From CAVUFH01 sp963740835 (GTDB taxonomy: Bacteria > Actinomycetota > Acidimicrobiia > IMCC26256 > PALSA-610), in NCBI GenBank assembly GCA_963740835.1, contig CAVUFH010000002.1:868001-932000 (forward strand): DNA of 64,000 nucleotides, written 5' to 3'. The stretch's first letter is position 1; every line of letters starts with the position of its first letter. Below the pieces are notes generated by a model that saw only the letters and a program-made list of their open reading frames with translations, was not told the DNA's origin and made no database searches. Shown here piece after piece: positions 34,008 through 41,941 of the stretch. The position numbers were made by a program, and so were the translations under genes.

Positions 34008-35071
34008 GGGGCGCGTCATGCAATCGGCGGCGCACACGGCCGCGGCGGCGGCCAACTCGAACAGCACCGGATCGTCCGCGGCGGGCCGCCCCATCGACAC
34101 GACGCGCAACCCGGCTGCGGCCAACTCGTCGACGATGCCGGTGGGCGCGACGTCGACAATCTGGTGGCGTCGGTCGATTCCGGACGCTGCGAGATCGGCG
34201 CGGAGCCGTGCCTCGCACTCGCCGCCGACCGTCGCGATGGGCACGAGCACCGAGCTGCGGGTGGCAATGGTCAGCGCGGTCATGCTGTGGTGCGAGATGC
34301 CGCGGTGCCGCTCGCGGGATCCGCGAACGACGCCCGCAAGCACGCGATCGGTGTGCCCTGTAGCCCGGCCGCGGCATCGAGCACCGGCCCGACCTCGATG
34401 CCGGAGAAGCCGAGGCGGGTCGCGGTGCCGACGACGCCAGGACCCATCACGACCACAGCGGCATCCGCGCGCGCGATCCTGTGCGCGACCGCGAGTGCGC
34501 TGTGCACCGAGACGGCCTCGTAGTCTCCCCCGAACGCGTGACCGCACGTGATCGTCGCGTCGATGAGCTCCTTGTCGCGCAGCTCGGCCACGAGATCCGA
34601 CAGTGCGAGCGGCAGGGCAGCACCGTCGGTCATCACGTACGCGAGGCGCGCGTCGCGCCGGCGCTGCTTGAACGCGACCGCGACCGCAGGCAGCTGACTG
34701 TGCAATGCGGCCGCGACGACGGGCATGCCTTCGATCGAGACGATGCCGGCGAGCTCGGGCCAGTGCTCCTCTGTGCTGCCGACGTCGGCTTGGAGGCTGG
34801 TGTAGCGCGCCTTGATGATGTGCCCGGGGCCGGGCTCGGACCACTCGGTGCGCGCGAGGTTCCAGTGCACGACATGCCAGCCACCCGTGCCCAGCCCGAG
34901 CTCGACGGCCGTCGTGTTCACGACGACGTCGTCACCGAGGTCGACGCGGCCGGTGAGCTGGGTGAGTACGTACGCACGCTCGCCCCCGCTGCCGAGGTCG
35001 ACTTCGACGCGTTGCAAGCCCGCGCGCTCCTCGAGGACCGCGACGACCTCACCGGTGCGAAACGACGGCAC
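34005..35071 (-). pseudogene. DUF3866 family protein, frameshifted
   Basis: DUF3866 is an actinobacterial family of unknown function, usually around 350 residues. The first frame (35071 down to about 34316) gives MPSFRTGEVVAVLEERAGLQRV and YVMTDGAALPLALSDLV, GPGVVGTATRLGF. The family continues (RERHRGISHHSMTAL) in another frame to the stop at 34005. The total of 1067 nt is one base short, and the break falls at GGG/CCC (34316-34318), so a deletion is implied. It is sandwiched between pafA and pafB, a position conserved in related genomes to my recollection. GTG start 35069-35071. Confidence 0.8.
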
Positions 35072-35077
35072 GCGGTC

Positions 35078-36436
35078 TTACAGGCTCGCGATGAGCCGTT
35101 CGACGCGTTCGTCGCGCGATTTGAACGGGTCCTTGCAGAGCACCGTGCGCTGCGCCTGGTCGTTGAGCTTCAGGTGCACCCAGTCGACGGTGTAGTCGCG
35201 CTTGCGTTCCTTCGCGCGCTTGATGAAGGCCCCGCGCAACCGCGCCCGGGTGCTCTGCGGCGGCGTGTTGACGGCCGTTGCAATCTCTTCGTCGGTGACG
35301 ATGCGCTCGACCTGGTCACGGCGCTCGAGCAGGTAGTAGAGCGACCGGGCGCGGGTGACGTCGTGGTACGCGAGGTCCAGCAACGCGATGCGCGGGTGCG
35401 TGAGGGGAAGGTCGCCCCGCTTCCGGTAGGCCTCGATGAGGTGGTACTTGATCACCCAGTCGACTTCGGTCGTCAGCTTGAGCGGATCCTGCTCGAGGTG
35501 AGTCATCACGTGCTCCCACATCTCGAGCGCGCGTTTCTCCATCGGCGGCAGCCCGCGGCGCTTCGCGAACCGGAGCGCGCGTGTGAGGTACTCGGCCTGG
35601 ATCTCCACCGCCGAGAGCTCGCGTCCGTTCGCGAGCCGCACTCGCCGGCGGCAGGTGACGTCGTGGCTGATCTCACGGATGGCGCGGATCGGGTTCTCGA
35701 GCGTGAGGTCGCGCCACGGCGCGCCGTCTTCTTCGAGCATGCGCAGGATGATCGAAGACGCGCCGACCTTGAGGAACGTCGCGTACTCGCTCATGTTCGA
35801 GTCGCCGACGATCACATGGAGCCGGCGAAACCGCTCGGCATCTGCGTGGGGTTCGTCGCGCGTGTTGATGATCGGACGCGATCGCGTCGTCGCGCTCGAG
35901 ACGCCTTCCCAGATGTGTTCCGCGCGCTGTGCGATGCAGTACATCGCACCCCGTGCCGTCTGCAGCACCTTTCCCGCGCCGGCATACACCTGCCGGCTGA
36001 CGAGGAACGGGATCAGCACGTCCGTGAACTTGGAGAAGTCACCATCGCGCTCGACGAGGTAGTTCTCGTGGCAGCCGTATGAGTTCCCGGCGCTGTCGGT
36101 GTTGTTCTTGAACAGGAACACCTCGCCGCGGATGCCCTCTTCGCGCAAGCGCTGCTCCGCGCTCTGGACCAGGCTCTCGAGGATGCGCTCTCCCGCCTTG
36201 TCGTGGACGACGAGGTCGTAGATCGAGTCGCACTCCGGTGTCGCGTACTCCGGGTGGCTGCCGACGTCCAGGTACAGCCGGGCGCCATTCTCGAGGAAGA
36301 CGTTGCTCGAGCGACCCCACGAGACGACGCGGCGGAAGAGGTAGCGCGCGACTTCGTCCGGACTCAGGCGGCGTTGCCCGCGCAGCGTGCAGGTGACGCC
36401 GTACTCGTTCTCGAGTCCGAAGATGCGCCGTTCCAC
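35078..36436 (-). CDS. pafA: Pup--protein ligase
   Basis: A 452-residue glutamine-synthetase-fold ligase that couples the C-terminal Glu of Pup to lysines of target proteins, using ATP. ENEYGV (9-14) holds a Mg-binding Glu, LYLDVGSHPEYATPECD (54-70) contains the catalytic Asp, and NTDSAGNSYGCHENY and NTRDEPHAD are the ligase signature stretches. It lacks the Dop-specific loop, which separates it from Dop at 39209. Length is typical. The GTG start at 36436 is preceded by a GAAAGGGCG Shine-Dalgarno; promoter at 36465-36492. Confidence 0.97.
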   Translation of the reverse strand: MERRIFGLENEYGVTCTLRGQRRLSPDEVARYLFRRVVSWGRSSNVFLENGARLYLDVGSHPEYATPECDSIYDLVVHDKAGERILESLVQSAEQRLREEGIRGEVFLFKNNTDSAGNSYGCHENYLVERDGDFSKFTDVLIPFLVSRQVYAGAGKVLQTARGAMYCIAQRAEHIWEGVSSATTRSRPIINTRDEPHADAERFRRLHVIVGDSNMSEYATFLKVGASSIILRMLEEDGAPWRDLTLENPIRAIREISHDVTCRRRVRLANGRELSAVEIQAEYLTRALRFAKRRGLPPMEKRALEMWEHVMTHLEQDPLKLTTEVDWVIKYHLIEAYRKRGDLPLTHPRIALLDLAYHDVTRARSLYYLLERRDQVERIVTDEEIATAVNTPPQSTRARLRGAFIKRAKERKRDYTVDWVHLKLNDQAQRTVLCKDPFKSRDERVERLIASL

Positions 36437-36464
36437 GTGCGCCCTTTCGCTGCCGGTCTCGCGC

Positions 36465-36492
36465 AGTGTACGGGCCGAGAACCCGGTGACAG
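36465..36492 (-). promoter_or_regulatory. promoter of pafA
   Basis: On the - strand CTGTCA (36487-36492) and TACACT (36465-36470) are 16 bp apart, with a short leader and an SD sequence before GTG 36436. Confidence 0.5.
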
Positions 36493-36503
36493 CGCCGCGG
36501 ACC

Positions 36504-36509
36504 TATATT
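36504..36509 (+). promoter_or_regulatory. -10 box for the DUF2007-like gene (leaderless)
   Basis: TATATT lies 6 nt before GTG 36516, divergent from the pafA promoter. This supports GTG 36516 over ATG 36522. Confidence 0.5.
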
Positions 36510-36515
36510 GCCGGG

Positions 36516-36869
36516 GTGGCGATGACGCGGCTGACGTCCGTGTATGGGTCCTTCGGCGCTCGCGTCATGGCTGCTCGCCTGGAGTCCGAGGGCTTCGAGG
36601 TGCAGTTGCGCGGTCCGCTCGACGGTCCGTACGCGGTCACTGTGGGTGAGTTGGCGCGCATCGACGTGTTCGTCCCCGACGAGCAGGCCGACGAAGCGAG
36701 CCTGCTCCTGCTCGTGGACGAAGTCGACGAGGCCGACGAGTTCCTCGATGACGATCGCCCGCCGATCCCGGGCCGGCGCGTGCCGCGCTGGTGTGTCGCG
36801 GTCGCACTCGTGCTGCTCGCGATCGTGACGGTGCCCGCGTTCCACGCGGTGCACCAGGTGTTGCCTTAG
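36516..36869 (+). CDS. DUF2007-like protein with C-terminal membrane anchor
   Basis: A 117-residue protein: RLTSVYGSFGARVMAARLESEGFEVQLRG is the DUF2007 (putative signal-transducing) pattern, followed by an acidic linker (EVDEADEFLDDD) and a single TM (CVAVALVLLAIVTVPAF, about 92-108). The function of DUF2007 is not known. The gene is oriented against its neighbours in the proteasome locus and converges on prcA; the two stop codons are 18 bp apart. Confidence 0.75.
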   Translation: MAMTRLTSVYGSFGARVMAARLESEGFEVQLRGPLDGPYAVTVGELARIDVFVPDEQADEASLLLLVDEVDEADEFLDDDRPPIPGRRVPRWCVAVALVLLAIVTVPAFHAVHQVLP

Positions 36870-36887
36870 CGCGCTCGCTGACGTCGA

Positions 36888-37572
36888 TCAGCCGGCGAGG
36901 AAGCCTTCGAGCTCCGCGTTCTTGATGCGACGGAACGCGCGCCGCGGCCCGGGCGCGCTCGAGCAGCGCGACTTCGAGCTGGTCGGCTGTGAGCGTGTTG
37001 CCGTCGGTGCCGAGGAGCTTCGCGCCGAGCCGGACCGCGGCACCGAGCTCCATGCCGGGCTGGTACTGATCCTTCAGCGCGTCGTTGATCGCCTCCGCGG
37101 AACCGCCGAGGGCGGAGTAGCCGTGCTCGTCGACGACGACGCCGTCGTACATCACGTGGTACATCTCCGCGTGGTCGTCGTTCTCGTAGCCGACTTCCGC
37201 GACGAGGATCTCCACCTCGTACGGCTTCATCTCGTGTGTGAAGATCTGGTGCAGCGTCTGCGAGTACGCGGTGGCGAGTTCCTGCGCGCTCACGTCCTCG
37301 CGGGAGTACGAGTAGCCCTTGAGGTCCGCGTGGCGCACGCCCGCGATGCGCAGCAGCTGGTACTCGCTGTACAACCCGACCGCAGCGAATCCGATGCGGT
37401 CGTAGATCTCGCTGATCTTCTGCAGCGTGCGGGAGGGGTTCTCGGCAACGATGACCACCCCGGCCGCACACTCCAGTGCGAGCAGACTGCGGCCGCGGGA
37501 GATGCCCTTCCGCGCGTAGTCGGCGCGGTCCTTCATCACCTGTTCGGGCGAGACGTAGAACGGGGTGCTCAT
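36888..37572 (-). pseudogene. prcA: proteasome alpha subunit, frameshifted in the last 20 codons
   Basis: PrcA forms the outer rings of the 20S core. The gene starts MSTPFYVSPEQVMKDRADY and is complete through LEVALLERARAAAR. The expected end FRRIKNAELEGFLAG is present but in the next frame, ending at 36888. The total of 685 nt is one base over 228 codons, so one extra base near 36936-36942 (GCGCGC) is implied; the annotated frame otherwise runs into the DUF2007 gene. The ATG overlaps prcB by 4 bp. Probably intact in the organism. Confidence 0.88.
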
Positions 37573-38387
37573 GACTCGGCTCCGCCTCGCTCGGGACCTT
37601 GCAACAAGATCTGACTGCGGGCGGCAACTTCGTCGTCGGGAAGGGCGCGATAGCGATCGGCATCGATGACGGCGACGGTCGGGTAGATGCCGCGTACGAG
37701 GTCGGGGCCGCCGGTGGCGACGTCTTCGTCGGCGGCCGCGAACAGGGACCGGACCGCGAGATCGATCGTCTCGTCGACTTCCATGCCCTCCCGCCAGCCC
37801 GCCTTGATCCAGTTGCGCGCGTGCACGCTCCCCGATCCCTGGGACTGGTAGTCGATCTCTTCGTAGCGGCCGCCGGTGACGTCGTAGGAGAACACCCGGC
37901 CCCGACCGCGCGCTTCGTCGAACCCGGCGAAGAGCGGGACGACGACGAAGCCCGACATCGCGGCGGGCAGGTTGGCCCGCACCATCTGGCCGAGCTGGTT
38001 CGCCTTGCCCTCGAGGCTCAGCGTGTTGCCCTGCACCTTTTCGTAGTGCTCGAGTTGGGTCTGGAACAGGCGCACCATCTCGACCGCGGGACCGGCCGCG
38101 CCCGCGATCGCGACGCCGGAGAAGTCATCGGCAGGGAACACCTTCTCGATGCGCCGGCTCGCGATCGTGTACCCCGCGGTGGCGCGCCGGTCGCCCGCCA
38201 TCACGACACCGCCCGCGAACCGGATCGCGAGCACCGTGGTGCCGTGCGCCACTTCGACAGGATGTGACCCGCCACTGCTCGCGCCCGCGCCGGGGAGCTG
38301 GTGCGGCGCGACCTGACGCAGCAGACCGGCGAAGGAAGGACCAGGATCGAGGTCCGCGGTGAACCGCGGCAACACGTGATCGGACAT
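37569..38387 (-). CDS. prcB: proteasome beta subunit
   Basis: A 272-residue Ntn hydrolase that provides the proteolytic sites of the 20S core. A propeptide of 49 residues precedes the autocatalytic site HG|TTVLAIRF; T50 becomes the N-terminal nucleophile. VVMAGDRRATAG and RRIEKVF hold the Asp and Lys of the active site, and SGFVVVPLFAGFDE with GSGSVHARNW completes the family signature. It overlaps prcA by 4 bp. TAGGCT on this strand (38397-38402) is a possible internal promoter. Confidence 0.97.
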   Translation of the reverse strand: MSDHVLPRFTADLDPGPSFAGLLRQVAPHQLPGAGASSGGSHPVEVAHGTTVLAIRFAGGVVMAGDRRATAGYTIASRRIEKVFPADDFSGVAIAGAAGPAVEMVRLFQTQLEHYEKVQGNTLSLEGKANQLGQMVRANLPAAMSGFVVVPLFAGFDEARGRGRVFSYDVTGGRYEEIDYQSQGSGSVHARNWIKAGWREGMEVDETIDLAVRSLFAAADEDVATGGPDLVRGIYPTVAVIDADRYRALPDDEVAARSQILLQGPERGGAES

Positions 38388-38396
38388 CGATCGCGG

Positions 38397-38402
38397 AGCC
38401 TA
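38397..38402 (-). promoter_or_regulatory. possible -10 box before prcB
   Basis: TAGGCT on the - strand, 9 nt before ATG 38387, in the 46-bp gap after the HNH gene. Confidence 0.3.
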
Positions 38403-38433
38403 CCGGGGTGCCCGGCGCCCGCTGTGCCTCGTT

Positions 38434-39008
38434 CTAGGCAGACACAAGGGCTCGGACGCGGTTGCGGGCCAGCGTCGCGAGCTCGTCGTCGCGGTCCAGG
38501 TACTCGGCCGCGGCCTGGAAGAGGTCAGGCTCGTCGCGGAAGTCGCCGAGCGCGTTGTTGCAGGTGAAGCACAGCAGCCCGCGGATCGCGCCGGTGTCGT
38601 GATCGTGGTCCACGTGCAGCGTGCGTTCCTCGGGCCGGGGCTGCCGGCAGATCGCGCCCACGCCATCTTGCACCTCGAGCATCGCGTCGTACTGCGCCAG
38701 CGTGAGCCCGTACTTCCGCTTCAAGTGGCTCTTGCGATTCGAGACTGCCTTCTTCCCGCTCTCGAGGTACTCGCGCTCGGCGCGCCTGGTGCCGCTCGGG
38801 ATTCTCTCGTGCCCTTCGCAGCGCCCGCTCGATGGCTGGGCGCGCGGTTCGCGCGGTACTTCTCGGCGCGCACCGCGAGGTTGCACGCTTTGCACTCGTT
38901 GCGGTGTCCGTCGCGACCGCCTTTGACTCTGTAGAAGTCCGAGAGTGGCTTCGCGACCTTGCAGATGCGGCAGATCTTCGTGGGCTCGTGACCGAATAAA
39001 TCGGTCAT
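38434..39008 (-). pseudogene. HNH endonuclease VII-like protein between pup and prcB, frameshifted
   Basis: The first frame (from ATG 39008) gives an N-terminal zinc knuckle (C13, C16, C39, C42: KICRIC and ECKAC). The second frame continues with LKRKYGLTLAQYDAMLE and the endonuclease VII core LHVDHDHDTGAIRGLLCFTCN, ending at 38434. The two join near 38780-38830. The total of 575 nt is one base short. In the core, the usual first zinc cysteine (CAIC) reads GAIC, so the site may be impaired. The ATG overlaps pup by 4 bp. An endonuclease VII gene at this place is, to my recollection, also found in streptomycetes. Confidence 0.75.
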
Positions 39009-39199
39009 TCCCCACCTTTCTGGACGTAGTTGCGGACGAACTCCTCCGCGTTGTCCTCGAGGACGGAGTCGATCTCGTCCAGGAGATCGTCGATGTCTTC
39101 CTTCAGCTTCTCGCCGCGCTCGCTCGTCGCGGGGACGTCTTCGACGACCTCTTCCCGCTTCTCGGGCGCCGGCTTCTGTTTGCGCTCCCGCTCCGGCAT
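39005..39199 (-). CDS. pup: prokaryotic ubiquitin-like protein Pup
   Basis: A 64-residue, mostly disordered tag protein. The conserved second half is LKEDIDDLLDEIDSVLEDNAEEFVRNYVQKGGE (key part: DLLDEIDSVLEDNAEEFV), which binds the coiled coils of Arc. It ends in GGE, not GGQ, so it is ready for ligation by PafA without deamidation. The ATG is preceded by AGGAGGT with 5 nt spacing, one of the strongest ribosome sites here. It overlaps the HNH gene by 4 bp and lies 9 bp after dop. Confidence 0.97.
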   Translation of the reverse strand: MPERERKQKPAPEKREEVVEDVPATSERGEKLKEDIDDLLDEIDSVLEDNAEEFVRNYVQKGGE

Positions 39200-39208
39200 G
39201 TTGACCTC

Positions 39209-40699
39209 CTACGTCGCCGCCAGCCGCTCTACGAGCTGCCGGGGCGTCGAGACTTCGGTGAACAACTGCTCGACGTGCTTCTTGCTACCACGCATCGGCT
39301 CCATCATCGGGATTCTTCGGAGGGGGTCCGAGCCGACATCGAGCACCAGACTGTCCCAGTTCGCGGCCACCACCGAGTCTGCCCACAACGCGAGGCAGCG
39401 ACCGCGGAAATACGCCCGCGTGGTGGGCGGGGGTTCCGACATGGCTTCGTAGACGTCCGCTTCGTCCACGAGGCGTTCGACCTTGCCCGCGCGCACGAGC
39501 CGCTCGTACAGCGAGCGACCGGGCCGGACGTCGTGATACTGGACCGCGAGCAGTTCGAGCTTGGGGTCGTCCCAGTCGAGGTTGTCGCGGTCGACGTAGG
39601 CGCGTAGCAGGTTCCACTTGGTGACCCAGTCGAGCTGGCCGTCGAGCTCGAAGGGATCCCGCTCCAGCGCGTGCAGCGTCTGCTCCCAACGGTCGAGGAC
39701 GACCCCGCCGATGTCGTCGCCCCCGCACGCTTCGAGGCCGGTCTCGTCCGCGTACTTGCGCGCGAGCCGAAGGAACTCCCACTGCAGTTCGATCGCCGTG
39801 CACGCACCGAGATCGGCGACGTCGACCGTTGCGCGCATCGACACGTCGTGCGACACCGCGCGCATCGACGGCACCGGGTTGCCGATCGAGAGGTCCTTGT
39901 CGATGAATCCGTCTTCGACCATCGCGAGCACGATCGCGGTCGTGCCGCACTTCAGGAACGTCGCGACCTCACACAGGTTGGCGTCGCCGACGATCACGTG
40001 CAGCCGCCGGTACTTCTGCGGATCCGCGTGTGGTTCGTCGCGCGTGTTCACGATCGGGCGCTTCAGCGTCGTCTCGAGCCCGACCTCCTCTTCGAAGAAG
40101 TCGGCGCGCTGACTCATCTGGTAGTCGACGGCGTCGGCACCGTTCTCCGCGCCGACCTTGCCTGCGCCGGTGAAGACCTGCCGCGTCACGAACCACGGGA
40201 TCAGGTTGCGGACGAGCATCGCGAACGGAACGTTGCGATCGACGAGGTAGTTCTCGTGGCAGCCGTAGGAGTTGCCCTTGCCGTCGCTGTTGTTCTTGTA
40301 GACGACGATCTCCTGGTCGGCGGGCAAGAGCCGCCGAGCCGCGTCCATCGAACGGGCGAGGATGCGCTCGCCCGCCTTGTCGTACAGCACGGCCTGCAGC
40401 GGGTCGCTGCACTCGGGTGTGGAGTACTCCGGGTGTGCGTGGTCGACGTAGTAGCGGGCGCCGTTCGTGAGCACCGCATTCACGAGGTGGGTCTCGACTT
40501 CGGGCGGTTGCGAGCCGTCGCGCGCGAAGCCGCGCGCGTCGCGACCCGGCGACTCGTCTTCGAAGTCCCAGCCGACCCGCTTCTGTTCGACATATCCGTT
40601 GATCAAGAGGCTCGACGCGACCACGGGGTTCGGATCGGGCGCGCCGCGGAGCGTCACGCCGTACTCGGTCTCGATTCCCACGATCTTGGCGACGGCCAC
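39209..40699 (-). CDS. dop: depupylase/deamidase Dop
   Basis: A 496-residue homologue of PafA that removes Pup from conjugates (and deamidates GGQ-type Pup). IETEYGV (9-15) and the catalytic Asp in YYVDHAHPEYSTPE (86) are present. The Dop-specific loop (about 41-65, WDFEDESPGRDARGF) distinguishes it from PafA. NTRDEPHADPQKYRR is conserved. The GTG start at 40699 is fixed by TACACT 6 nt upstream (leaderless); the upstream acyltransferase overlaps it by 46 bp. Confidence 0.95.
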   Translation of the reverse strand: MAVAKIVGIETEYGVTLRGAPDPNPVVASSLLINGYVEQKRVGWDFEDESPGRDARGFARDGSQPPEVETHLVNAVLTNGARYYVDHAHPEYSTPECSDPLQAVLYDKAGERILARSMDAARRLLPADQEIVVYKNNSDGKGNSYGCHENYLVDRNVPFAMLVRNLIPWFVTRQVFTGAGKVGAENGADAVDYQMSQRADFFEEEVGLETTLKRPIVNTRDEPHADPQKYRRLHVIVGDANLCEVATFLKCGTTAIVLAMVEDGFIDKDLSIGNPVPSMRAVSHDVSMRATVDVADLGACTAIELQWEFLRLARKYADETGLEACGGDDIGGVVLDRWEQTLHALERDPFELDGQLDWVTKWNLLRAYVDRDNLDWDDPKLELLAVQYHDVRPGRSLYERLVRAGKVERLVDEADVYEAMSEPPPTTRAYFRGRCLALWADSVVAANWDSLVLDVGSDPLRRIPMMEPMRGSKKHVEQLFTEVSTPRQLVERLAAT

Positions 40700-41823
40700 G
40701 CAGCGAGTGTACCGGCGCCGTTCGGTGGGTCCGTGCGGTTCCGGCGCGCCGAGAACGGTCGCTCGACGAGGACGAATGAGAGCTTCGCGGCCGCGACCGC
40801 GGCGGCGCAGAGGACGGGAACGGCCAGGAGCGTCGCGACGGCAGACGGGAACGGTACCGACGCGCGCGTCCAACGCAGTCCTTGATCGAGGATCGGGTAG
40901 TGCCACAGGTACAGGCCGAAGCTGATCGTCCCGAACCACGCGAGCGTGCCTTCGGCCGGCAGCGTGCGCGCCGACGGCGCGGTGAGCAGGCGCAACAACA
41001 CGATCGCGGTGAACAGTCCGAACAACGGATGGAGCAACGCGTCCATCAGCGGGTTGTTCGCGAGGCCCAGCGTCGCGCCGTGGTACGTGCCCAGGGCGAA
41101 CATTCCGGCGACCGCGCCCGGCAGCACGAGCGGCGCGCGGGTGAAGCGCACGAGCCCGTGGTCCGGCGTCTCGCGCGCGAGCTGCCCGACGATCGCGCCG
41201 ACCACGAACTGGTCGAGCCGTCCGAACACGAAGCTCGACGGGAGCAGCAACGGTGTGTGCAGCCACCACACGATCGTGAGCACGAGGCAAACGCCGAGCA
41301 CGGTCCAACGACCGACCCGCGCCAGCAGCCACGCGATCAGCGGCACGAGCAGGTAGAAGTGCCACTCGGTTGTCAGGCTCCACGTGACCGGGTTGAGCTT
41401 GTCCGGGAGCCAGAACTTCACGTACTGGTTCAGCGTCGCGAACGCGAGCAGACGCTTCGGATGATCGAGCAGTGACGCACCGACGAGCGGGACGAGCACG
41501 ATCAACGAGACCCAGTACGCCGGGAGGATGCGACTCGCGCGCCGCCGCAGGAACTCGAACGCGGCGCGCCCGTGGTTGGCGGCGCGGGCGCGCGTCGTCT
41601 GCCAGCTGTGCACGACGAGCAAGCCCGAGAGCACGAAGAAGACATCGACACCGAGGCGCGTGATGCCGAGCGGCCAGAACACCATGGGCACCGCGTGCGA
41701 GTCCATGCCGCGGGCCACGGTCAACCGGTAGACGTGCCAGAGGACGACCGCGAGCACGGCTGCGCCCCGCACACCGTCGAGGACGCGCCAGCGGTATCTG
41801 AGGGGAGGTGAGGTGGGGGCCAT
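40654..41823 (-). CDS. acyltransferase 3 family membrane protein
   Basis: A 389-residue polytopic protein of the OafA/NodX acyltransferase family, which O-acylates sugars or peptidoglycan at the membrane. DGVRGAAVLAVVLWHVYRL holds the motif-His region near residue 27, LGVDVFFVLSGLLVVHSWQ and FLRRRASRILPAYW follow, and about ten TM segments are visible. It lies between arc and dop in the proteasome locus, which is not a proteasome function. The last 15 codons overlap the dop start; the Ser/Pro-rich end may be a chance extension. Confidence 0.88.
   Translation of the reverse strand: MAPTSPPLRYRWRVLDGVRGAAVLAVVLWHVYRLTVARGMDSHAVPMVFWPLGITRLGVDVFFVLSGLLVVHSWQTTRARAANHGRAAFEFLRRRASRILPAYWVSLIVLVPLVGASLLDHPKRLLAFATLNQYVKFWLPDKLNPVTWSLTTEWHFYLLVPLIAWLLARVGRWTVLGVCLVLTIVWWLHTPLLLPSSFVFGRLDQFVVGAIVGQLARETPDHGLVRFTRAPLVLPGAVAGMFALGTYHGATLGLANNPLMDALLHPLFGLFTAIVLLRLLTAPSARTLPAEGTLAWFGTISFGLYLWHYPILDQGLRWTRASVPFPSAVATLLAVPVLCAAAVAAAKLSFVLVERPFSARRNRTDPPNGAGTLAAWPSPRSWESRPSTA
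40706..40711 (-). promoter_or_regulatory. -10 box for dop (leaderless)
   Basis: TACACT on the - strand, 6 nt before GTG 40699. It lies inside the 3' coding end of the acyltransferase gene, so dop-pup-HNH-prcB-prcA can be transcribed as its own unit. Confidence 0.55.
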
Positions 41824-41941
41824 GGGGCGGGACGCGATCGTCGCGTCCGACGGACGCGACGATTCGATCTACCCAGTTGTACGCGAGTGAGACGCCCAGG
41901 ACCGTACGCGCGCCGCGATTCTCAGTGACTACACAGGCCGC

